A stretch of 5,525 bases of DNA. Origin: JBCCZC01 sp039188505. GTDB taxonomy: Bacteria > Pseudomonadota > Gammaproteobacteria > Xanthomonadales > SZUA-38. The notes under the pieces are model-generated. The model was not told where the DNA came from. It worked only from the letters and a program-made list of their open reading frames with translations, and ran no database searches. Below, one piece after another: positions 1-5,185 of this stretch. Location: the NCBI GenBank assembly GCA_039188505.1, contig JBCCZC010000395.1:1-5525 (forward strand), written 5' to 3'. The position numbers and the translations under genes are program-made. The first letter of the stretch is position 1. Each line of letters begins with the position of its first letter.

Positions 1-165
1 CAGAGGGGGAGGGGGGAGGGTCGCCTGGTGCGCTACGTTGAATCTTTGTCTGACCGCTGCTTTATCGGTGTGGTTGCTGCAGCCGTCATGAATCGACGGT
101 CATAATGATAGGCAAGTCGCCCAGCGTCGACAAACGAGAAAATCCGAATAACGGTTGAGAAAATT
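1..165. other. Intergenic/edge region downstream of the LysR gene
   Basis: No convincing gene is visible. A plus-strand frame is open from the left edge to a TAA at 103-105, but its 34 codons show no recognisable family. The first 20 bases are almost pure purine, with G runs at 5-9, 11-16 and 18-20. A 5-bp inverted repeat (CCGTC 83-87, GACGG 95-99, 7-base loop) lies in the middle. The part next to the LysR stop is clearly more AT-rich than the rest of the window and holds two copies of GAGAAAAT (136-143 and 157-164) 21 bases apart. No hairpin with a T-run good enough to be called an intrinsic terminator for the leftward LysR gene is present. Confidence 0.5.
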
Positions 166-1059
166 TCAGCTATGCGCCAGCTGCTCGAACTCGTCGACGA
201 TCCAGTCTCGAAACTTCTGGATGTTCTGGCGTACCTGGTCTGCCTTGCGATAAACGAGGTAGTAGCGATCGGGAATCTCGACCTTTTCGTACGGTGCAGC
301 CAGACGCATGCTGCTCATCCGTGTCTCGCCGAGCGGTAGCGGCGCGACCATCACGCCGAGCCCCTGTTCGGCGGCCTGCATCGCGGAGTAGATGCTGTCC
401 ACGGTCAGCGTCTGCCGAGGCTTGAAGGTTTCCAGGCCGACGCCGCGCGACCATTGCTCCCAGGCGTCGAGCTTCGTCGCGTAGTAGATCAGCGTGTGAT
501 CGTTGATGTCCTCCACGTGCTCGGGGCGCATCTTCGCCGCGAGGTCGGGATGGCAGACGGCCAGCAGCTGCAGGCGCATCAGCTCGATGCCGACGAGACC
601 GGGCCATGTGCCCTTGCCGAGCGCGATGGAAATGTCGGCGTCCTCGGGATGGGTTTCTGTCCGGCCGAAGGACGATTCGAGGTGCAGATCGATGTCGGGG
701 TGGCGCGCCTGGAAGCTGTGCAGCTTGGGCACGAGAACCTCGCTGGCGAAGAACGGCAGCAGGTGAAGCCTGAGCACCTGGCGACCATAGCGGTCGTGGA
801 GCTGCTGGGTCCCCGTCTCGAGGCGGGCGAAAGCCCGGTGCACGTCCTTGAAGTAGGCCTGACCCGCCGGCGTCAGGCGAACGGCGCGGGTCACCCGGTG
901 AAACAGCGGGATTCCGAGCTCCTCCTCGAGCTGCTTGATCTTGTGGCTCACCGCCGACGGGGTCACGTGGAGTTCCTCCGCGGCAAGCTTGAAGCTGCGG
1001 TGATAGGCGGCCCGCTCGAACGCGCGGAGCAGGGTCAACGATGGGAGGCGGCGGCGCAT
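166..1059 (-). CDS. LysR-family transcriptional regulator, GcvA-like
   Basis: This is a cytoplasmic DNA-binding regulator of the LysR family, 297 residues from the chosen start. The N-terminal winged helix-turn-helix (about residues 5-64) has the family pattern: LPSLTLLRAFERAA, then SFKLAAEELHVTPSAVSHKIKQLE (helix-turn-helix, about 22-45), then LFHRVTRAVRLTPAG. The rest (about 90-297) is a periplasmic-binding-protein-like effector domain, ending in the usual YYLVYRKADQ...IQKFRDWI region. The opening MRRRLPSLTLLRAF resembles GcvA-group proteins, which is why the ATG at 1059 is preferred; in-frame ATGs at 1077 and 1116 would add 18 and 57 bases but give atypical N-terminal residues, and none has a clear ribosome binding site. 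The 1116 start would overlap the start codon of the divergent b561 gene. By position it is likely to regulate that operon and itself; the effector cannot be deduced. Confidence 0.95.
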   Translation of the reverse strand: MRRRLPSLTLLRAFERAAYHRSFKLAAEELHVTPSAVSHKIKQLEEELGIPLFHRVTRAVRLTPAGQAYFKDVHRAFARLETGTQQLHDRYGRQVLRLHLLPFFASEVLVPKLHSFQARHPDIDLHLESSFGRTETHPEDADISIALGKGTWPGLVGIELMRLQLLAVCHPDLAAKMRPEHVEDINDHTLIYYATKLDAWEQWSRGVGLETFKPRQTLTVDSIYSAMQAAEQGLGVMVAPLPLGETRMSSMRLAAPYEKVEIPDRYYLVYRKADQVRQNIQKFRDWIVDEFEQLAHS

Positions 1060-1063
1060 CGCG

Positions 1064-1079
1064 CGATGATAGCTCATCG
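1064..1079. promoter_or_regulatory. Candidate operator: 6-4-6 inverted repeat between divergent genes
   Basis: The sequence CGATGATAGCTCATCG is a perfect 6-bp inverted repeat with a TAGC centre, lying just upstream of the preferred LysR start (1059) and 36 bases before the b561 start. On the minus strand it contains TATCAT (1071 to 1066), a good -10 match. A TTGACC (1098 to 1093) lies upstream, but the 21-base spacer is too long for an ideal sigma-70 promoter. LysR-type proteins often bind dyads in such divergent regions, so autoregulation is plausible. If translation actually starts at 1077 or 1116 the repeat would be coding and the case weakens. Confidence 0.35.
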
Positions 1080-1114
1080 ACACGCGATCCACGGTCAACC
1101 GGTAGCATGGTCCC

Positions 1115-1657
1115 ATGACATCACGGAGCCGCTATGACCGCGTGGCGCAGACCCTGCACTGGGTCATGGCCGTTGTTCTCGGCGCTAATCTCGCCCTGGG
1201 CTGGTACGCCGAGAGCCTGGGGCGCTCGCGCCGTCAGCTCGAGCTGTTCCTGTGGCACAAGTCCCTCGGCATCACCCTGCTGGCGCTCGTCATGCTGCGG
1301 CTCGGGTGGCGCTGGTGGCGAGGCGCGCCGGCGCCGGTCCCCATGCCGCGCTGGCAGCTGCAGGCGTCACGGGCTTCCCACGCGCTGCTCTACCTGCTCA
1401 TGGTCCTCGTGCCGCTGGCCGGCTGGCTGCTCAATTCCGCAGCCAACGTACCGCTCAACTGGTTCGGTCTGTTCCGCGTGCCGGACCTCATCGAAGCCAG
1501 CAAGCCGGCTCGCGCGTGGCTGGAGCTCGCCCATTACTGGCTCGCCTGGTCGCTCGCGGCCCTGGTCGTCATCCATCTACTCGCTGCTCTGAAACACGCG
1601 CTCATCGATCGTGACGACGTCGTCGCACGCATGTGGCGCGGGGAGATCGAACCCTGA
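1115..1657 (+). CDS. Cytochrome b561, YceJ/CybB-like, four-helix membrane protein
   Basis: This is a 180-residue inner-membrane b-type cytochrome of the prokaryotic b561 family, close to the usual length (about 175-190). Four hydrophobic helices are visible at about residues 13-31, 44-63, 89-107 and 139-160. Histidines placed in or at the ends of helices are candidate haem ligands: H15 (in RVAQTLHW, the family's opening motif), H48 (in LWHKSLG), H89 (RASHALLY), H140 and H154. The family transfers electrons across or within the membrane, generally from quinol; the partner here is unknown. The ATG at 1115 puts six residues before the conserved RYDRVAQTLHW, which fits the family, although no strong ribosome binding site precedes it. 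Its TGA shares a base with the yceI ATG, so the two are translationally coupled, as in the E. coli yceJ-yceI pair. The gene is divergent from the LysR regulator. Confidence 0.93.
   Translation: MTSRSRYDRVAQTLHWVMAVVLGANLALGWYAESLGRSRRQLELFLWHKSLGITLLALVMLRLGWRWWRGAPAPVPMPRWQLQASRASHALLYLLMVLVPLAGWLLNSAANVPLNWFGLFRVPDLIEASKPARAWLELAHYWLAWSLAALVVIHLLAALKHALIDRDDVVARMWRGEIEP
1640..1646 (+). promoter_or_regulatory. Ribosome binding site of yceI
   Basis: GGGGAGA lies 10 bases before the ATG at 1657, inside the end of the b561 gene. It supports the 1657 start over the in-frame GTG at 1633, which would place eight extra charged residues before a clean signal peptide. Confidence 0.7.
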
Positions 1658-2232
1658 TGAAACGCGCATTCATCGCCATCCTTGCGGCCGCGTGGTCGCT
1701 TCCGGCCTCGGCCGAAACGTCGGCGTGGGCGTCGGCAGCCGATCGCAGCAGCCTGACCTTCGCCGCCGTATTTGACGGCGTGGACTTCGAGGGTCGCTTC
1801 GAGACCTTCAGCGTCGAGGTGACGGCCGACCCGGAGGATGCCGTGACGGCAGGGCTCGACGTGCGGGTAACGCTGGCTTCGGTCAACACCGAGAACGAGG
1901 AACGGGATACCGCGCTGCTCGAGGCGGAATGGTTCGACGTGGCCAGGCATCCCGAGGCCCGCTATGTGGTGAAAGGGCTCGCTCCTGGCGTGACGCGCAC
2001 CTGGCGCGCCAACGGCGAGCTGTCGCTCAAGGGGCGGACGGCGCAGGTGCCGCTCGAGTTCGATCTCGGACCGGCTGACGGCGGCGTGCGCCTCGTGGGC
2101 AGCCTGGTGCTGGCAGGCACCGCTGTCGTCGATCGCCTCGCCTTCGCCGTCGGCGAGGGGGAATGGGCCGATCCGGAGCTGATCGGCAGCGAGATCCAGG
2201 TCAGCTTCGACGTGGTGCTCGTGCCCCGCTGA
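1657..2232 (+). CDS. yceI: YceI-family periplasmic lipocalin-like protein
   Basis: This 191-residue protein has the same length as E. coli YceI. Residues 1-19 form a classic signal peptide (positively charged MKR, hydrophobic FIAILAAAWSL, cleavage after A-S-A), so the mature protein of about 172 residues is periplasmic. The body has the YceI pattern: an early SSLTFAAVFDGVDFEGRF strand region, the helix-strand signature ERDTALLEAEWFDVARHPEARY, the strand pair ANGELSLKGRTAQVPLEFDL, and the C-terminal DRLAFAVGEGEWADPELIGSEIQVSFDVVL. Family members form an extended beta-barrel that binds polyisoprenoids or other amphiphilic lipids; the ligand here is not determinable. There is no cysteine, so no lipobox or disulfide. 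It is the second gene of the b561-yceI operon, and its 3' end converges on the symporter gene with only 24 bases between the stops. Confidence 0.95.
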   Translation: MKRAFIAILAAAWSLPASAETSAWASAADRSSLTFAAVFDGVDFEGRFETFSVEVTADPEDAVTAGLDVRVTLASVNTENEERDTALLEAEWFDVARHPEARYVVKGLAPGVTRTWRANGELSLKGRTAQVPLEFDLGPADGGVRLVGSLVLAGTAVVDRLAFAVGEGEWADPELIGSEIQVSFDVVLVPR

Positions 2233-2256
2233 GCGACCGGCGTATCCCTTTCCGGA

Positions 2257-3552
2257 TCAGGCCGCGCTCTGCGCTTCGGCCAGCTCGGCCGCCTCGCCTG
2301 CATTCGGGTCGTGGAAGACCGACTCGTCGAGGTCGCCCTCGCTCTTCGCCACGATCGTCGTGACCGTGGCGTCGCCCGTGATGTTGACCACCGTTCGTGT
2401 CATGTCGAGCAGCCGGTCGATGCCGAGGATCAGACCGATGCCTTCCACGGGCAGGCCGACCTGCGTCAGCACCGTGGCCAGCAGGATCAGGCCGACCCCG
2501 GGCACGCCGGCGGCTCCGATCGACGCCATGGTGGCCATGAGAATGACCGTGAGCAGCTGAGCCAGGGTGAGGTCCACGCCGTAGACGTTGGCGATGAAGA
2601 CGGTGGCGATGCCCTGCATGATCGCCGTGCCGTCCATGTTGATCGTCGCGCCGAGCGGCACGGTGAAGGAAGCGACCGAGTTGTCGACGCCAAGGCGGCG
2701 CTCGACGGATCGGAGCGTCACGGGCAGCGTTGCGTTGCTGCTCGCCGTGCTGAACGCGAAGACCATGGCGGCCCGCATCTTCCGCAGGAAAAGCACGGGA
2801 TTGAGGCCCGTGAACAATTTCAGCAGCGTCGGGTAGGTGATGAGGAGATGCACCATGAGGACGCCGAGCACCAGGAAGAAGTAGTCGGCAAGGAGCTTGA
2901 AGCTCTCGAGACCGAGCTGGGCGAAAACCTTGGTCATCAGCGCGAACACGCCGTACGGGGCCACCTTCATCACGACCGTGACAATCTGCATGACCACGTC
3001 GTTCAGGTCGACGAAGATCGCCTTGATCCGGGTGCCGGACTCACCGGACAGCGTCAGCGCGAGGCCGAACAGGATAGAGAAGAAGATGAGCTGCAGCATA
3101 TTGGTCTCGGCCATTGCCTCGACCGGGTTCGACGGCACCATGTTGACGAGCACGTCCTTGAGCGACGGCGCCGGGGCGGCTTCGAAGCTCGCTGCCGGGA
3201 AGTTGGAGCCGGCGCCTGGCTGGAAGATCGAGGCCAGGACGAGCGCAACGGTCACGGCCAGCGCCGTGGTCAGCAGGTAAAGGGCCAGGGCCTTGCCCCC
3301 GAGCCGGCCCAAACGACTCGGATCCGACAGCGACGCGGTACCGCAAACCAGCGACACAAACACCAGCGGTACGATCAGCATCTTCAGCATGTTGAGGAAG
3401 ATCTTGCCGATGCCGTCCATGAAGCCATCGATGAACTGAGCCTGGATCCAGGCGACATCTCCGAGGGCCAGGTTGATGATCAGGCCAAGGATTCCGCCGG
3501 CGATCATGCCGATGAGGATCTGGCGCGTGAGGTTATTGCCGGAGAGATGCAT
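2257..3552 (-). CDS. Dicarboxylate/amino acid:cation symporter (DAACS family, glutamate/aspartate type)
   Basis: This is a 431-residue sodium- or proton-coupled secondary transporter of the inner membrane, the usual length for GltP/GltPh relatives. Hallmarks appear in order: N-terminal LTRQILIGMIAGGILG; hairpin 1 with TASSNATLPVT (about 269-279); NMDGTA (305-310), the cation-site motif of helix 7; AAGVPGVG of hairpin 2; and helix 8 with D379, D383, R386, T387, N390 and D394 in the spacing of GltPh D390, D394, R397, T398, N401 and D405. The arginine at 386 is the position that favours acidic substrates such as glutamate, aspartate or C4-dicarboxylates over neutral amino acids. An acidic, alanine-rich cytoplasmic tail follows. 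The ATG at 3552 is preferred because it starts right before the conserved region; an in-frame TTG at 3609 would add 19 residues of no family resemblance. Neither start has a strong ribosome binding site. It is monocistronic, divergent from the PPC-domain gene. Confidence 0.96.
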   Translation of the reverse strand: MHLSGNNLTRQILIGMIAGGILGLIINLALGDVAWIQAQFIDGFMDGIGKIFLNMLKMLIVPLVFVSLVCGTASLSDPSRLGRLGGKALALYLLTTALAVTVALVLASIFQPGAGSNFPAASFEAAPAPSLKDVLVNMVPSNPVEAMAETNMLQLIFFSILFGLALTLSGESGTRIKAIFVDLNDVVMQIVTVVMKVAPYGVFALMTKVFAQLGLESFKLLADYFFLVLGVLMVHLLITYPTLLKLFTGLNPVLFLRKMRAAMVFAFSTASSNATLPVTLRSVERRLGVDNSVASFTVPLGATINMDGTAIMQGIATVFIANVYGVDLTLAQLLTVILMATMASIGAAGVPGVGLILLATVLTQVGLPVEGIGLILGIDRLLDMTRTVVNITGDATVTTIVAKSEGDLDESVFHDPNAGEAAELAEAQSAA

Positions 3553-3591
3553 GGGGGCGCTCGTTGTCGGGTGGGGGAGGACAGTGCCAAA

Positions 3592-3632
3592 ATGAAGTCT
3601 GCCTAGCAACAGTACTTCATCCAGCGAAGTAT
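3592..3632. promoter_or_regulatory. Candidate operator/promoter region with three ACTTC/GAAGT half-sites
   Basis: Between the divergent symporter and PPC genes there are ATGAAGT (3592-3598), ACTTCAT (3614-3620) and GAAGTAT (3626-3632). The first two form a perfect 7-bp inverted repeat with a 15-base gap; the second and third form TACTTC (3613-3618) and GAAGTA (3626-3631) with a 7-base gap. On the minus strand the third site contains TATACT (3633 to 3628), a good -10 for the symporter, but no good -35 is seen at the right distance. On the plus strand TATAGG (3630-3635) could be a weak -10 for the PPC gene, which would give an almost leaderless mRNA. A shared regulator acting on both genes is an inference. 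Confidence 0.35.
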
Positions 3633-3648
3633 AGGACCGCCGCGACCC

Positions 3649-4974
3649 ATGAAATCTTTCCTGCTCAGCACCCTGATCGCCGTTGCACCCGGGCCGGACG
3701 CGAAGGACGTGACCGCCGGCGAGCGCGGCTCGCTCAGCTGCGGTGAGACGGTGACCGGGGTGCTCGACCCGGCGACGGATTCGCCGCTTCCGGTGGTGCC
3801 GCCGGACAATACCGTATTCGATCTGTGGGAAATCGAACTTCTGCCGGCGCAGACCGTCACCCTCGATGCCCAGTCGGCCGATTTCGACACCTTTCTGTTC
3901 CTCACCAATGGCGCGGCCGGCACCGAGGCGTTCCTCGCCGGCGACTTCATCAACGGCTCGCTGGCCGAGGACGACGATGGCGGTGACGGGACCAACTCGC
4001 GGATCACCGTCACGGCGACGCGGGCGGATCGCTACGGCGTGGCCGTCAACCAGCTCCTCGCAGACGGCGGTGGTGCCTACACGCTCACCGCAACCTGCGA
4101 AGAAGTGCGCGGGGTCGACGATGTCCCTGCAGGTGATCCCTCGAACTGGAACTACCTGTACGCGTGGGACGGCATCTACTTCCAGCCCGGCAACGCCTTG
4201 GACGAGGCGGTTCCGGGGCAGGGGCTGGCCCTGGATATCCAGCGGGGCGTGCTCTTCGGCGCGCTCTTCAGCTACGACGAAGCCGGTCAGGACGCCTTCC
4301 TGACCATTCAGGGCAGCGCGCTGGACGACGCGGGTCGAAACTATGCCGGCCGCGTTTTTCGGACGCGCGATTCGGGCGGTTCGGTCGAAGATGTCGGCAG
4401 CTTCACGATCCAGCTCATCAACCGTGCGGGCAACAACGCGCTGCGCTTCACCATCGACTCGCCGTACCTCGACCAGGTCGAGTCGGAGTGGGTTCGCTTC
4501 GGTTACGTCGACGTTGACGCCTTCTCGATCTGGGCCGGCAATCGCATCTCCTTCGCCGTGCTGACGGACGATCCGGATGCCCGCGCGCTCCTTGACGAGC
4601 TGGGGAGCGTCGCGCAGGTCAGCGCCAACCGGCAGCCGACCTCCAACGGCACGGCGCTGGCGGTGGCCGTTCCGAGTGACGCGTTCAACGGCGTGCTCTT
4701 CTACGATCCGACCGACCAGCGCTTCGTGCTGGGCTTCGTGTCGACGGCCACGGAAGACTCGGTCACGCTGCGGCTGGTGGCCAACGAGGACGACTGGGTC
4801 GGCACGGCGACGGTTGCCCGATCAGGCAGTCCAGCCGTCGTTGCCGACGTGGTGGGGTTCAACGTGAGCACGGCGCGCGCTGCCTCGAAGTCGATGAACC
4901 CGTTGGGGCCCGGTTCCGGCATGCTCCTGGACGCGCTGATCAAGCGACTGCAGGGACTGGATCGAACGCGCTGA
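3649..4974 (+). CDS. PPC-domain-containing protein, probably exported, function unknown
   Basis: I do not recognise a specific function for this 441-residue protein. Residues about 28-150 resemble a bacterial pre-peptidase C-terminal (PPC) beta-sandwich domain: a start around GSLSCGETVTGVL, then QTVTLDAQSADFDTFLFL (68-85), an acidic loop with D108, D109, D110, G111 and D113 followed by TNSRI, and a final GAYTLTATC. Cysteines C31 and C150 bracket the domain and could form a disulfide. From about residue 167 a second region begins with WDGIYFQPG, GQGLALDI (190-197), LFGALFSYDEAG (to 213) and FLTIQG, a pattern seen in exported proteins of Xanthomonadales-type bacteria. The remainder is beta-rich and ends without a visible anchor or sorting signal. 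No protease, lipase or other catalytic motif is seen. An upstream in-frame TAG (3604-3606) and lack of other start codons fix the ATG at 3649; AGGA (3633-3636) lies 12 bases before it. The hydrophobic N-terminus (FLLSTLIAVA) is unusually short for a signal peptide. Confidence 0.85.
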   Translation: MKSFLLSTLIAVAPGPDAKDVTAGERGSLSCGETVTGVLDPATDSPLPVVPPDNTVFDLWEIELLPAQTVTLDAQSADFDTFLFLTNGAAGTEAFLAGDFINGSLAEDDDGGDGTNSRITVTATRADRYGVAVNQLLADGGGAYTLTATCEEVRGVDDVPAGDPSNWNYLYAWDGIYFQPGNALDEAVPGQGLALDIQRGVLFGALFSYDEAGQDAFLTIQGSALDDAGRNYAGRVFRTRDSGGSVEDVGSFTIQLINRAGNNALRFTIDSPYLDQVESEWVRFGYVDVDAFSIWAGNRISFAVLTDDPDARALLDELGSVAQVSANRQPTSNGTALAVAVPSDAFNGVLFYDPTDQRFVLGFVSTATEDSVTLRLVANEDDWVGTATVARSGSPAVVADVVGFNVSTARAASKSMNPLGPGSGMLLDALIKRLQGLDRTR

Positions 4975-4984
4975 GAACGCGTTC
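4964..4984 (+). terminator. Weak candidate terminator hairpin at the end of the PPC gene
   Basis: GAACGCG (4964-4970) pairs perfectly with CGCGTTC (4978-4984) around a 7-base loop that contains the TGA stop, and only TT follows. The second arm also lies within a 10-base palindrome GAACGCGTTC (4975-4984). The missing T-run makes this a poor intrinsic terminator; it may instead stabilise the 3' end or be chance. Confidence 0.25.
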
Positions 4985-4990
4985 TTGACG

Positions 4991-5038
4991 CGGTCTGAGG
5001 CAGAGTAGTGCGCGAGTGGCGTGCGCGGCCGCAGACCG
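4991..5038. repeat. Intergenic inverted repeat able to form an 11-position stem
   Basis: CGGTCTG (4991-4997) is perfectly complementary to CAGACCG (5032-5038). After one A-G mismatch the pairing continues with GGC (4999-5001) and GCC (5028-5030), giving ten pairs over eleven positions and a 26-base loop. The loop carries the repeat GTGCGCG at 5008-5014 and 5021-5027. No T-run follows on either strand, so it is not a standard intrinsic terminator. It could be a structured RNA element or a protein-binding dyad. Confidence 0.35.
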
Positions 5039-5071
5039 GCCGACGGCACCGCGCGTGAATCGATGCGCTGG

Positions 5072-5101
5072 TTGCGCCCCTCGCGGGCGCCATGCTAAAG
5101 A
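5072..5101 (+). promoter_or_regulatory. Candidate promoter for gltB with extended -10
   Basis: TTGCGC (5072-5077) as a -35 is followed after 18 bases by TGC-TAAAGA (-10 at 5096-5101 with an upstream TG extension). Each hexamer is only a partial match. The start site would be near 5108, giving a leader of roughly 78 bases. A 6-bp hairpin (GCGCCC 5074-5079, GGGCGC 5085-5090, loop CTCGC) overlaps the -35, and an 8-base palindrome ATACGTAT (5101-5108) sits at the presumed start site, where a regulator could bind. Confidence 0.3.
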
Positions 5102-5175
5102 TACGTATTCCGAGGAGGGGATTACGACGGCGGCTCGCGTGGACGCGGCTTGCGCCACGTTTTGTTATGGAGTTT

Positions 5176-5180
5176 GGAGG
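5176..5180 (+). promoter_or_regulatory. Ribosome binding site that fixes the gltB TTG start
   Basis: GGAGG sits five bases upstream of the TTG at 5186. The gltB frame is open back to a TAA at 5096-5098 but contains no ATG or GTG in that stretch, only other TTG codons (5150, 5162, 5174) without comparable Shine-Dalgarno sequences. This makes TTG 5186 the start. Confidence 0.8.
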
Positions 5181-5185
5181 CCGCC

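Noticed and set aside
1..105. 3' end of a plus-strand gene entering from the left edge
   Set aside because: The 34 open codons give a G/R-rich then nondescript peptide with no family resemblance; this cannot be decided without upstream sequence.
1077..1108. Sigma-70 promoter for the b561 operon (TCGACA 1077-1082, TAGCAT 1103-1108)
   Set aside because: The hexamers are fair, but the 20-base spacer is too long and the start site would fall on the ATG.
454..1137. 227-codon plus-strand open frame opposite the LysR gene
   Set aside because: It is antisense to a clear LysR protein, shows no recognisable domain, and runs into the b561 gene.
2233..2256. Bidirectional terminator between the convergent yceI and symporter genes
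   Set aside because: Only a 4-bp CCGG/CCGG pairing with an 11-base loop is present, without a T-run on either side.
2311..3606. 431-codon plus-strand open frame opposite the symporter
   Set aside because: Its product is extremely rich in H, D, E, Q and R, as expected from the antisense of a hydrophobic transporter gene at high GC. The minus-strand frame has all the DAACS motifs.
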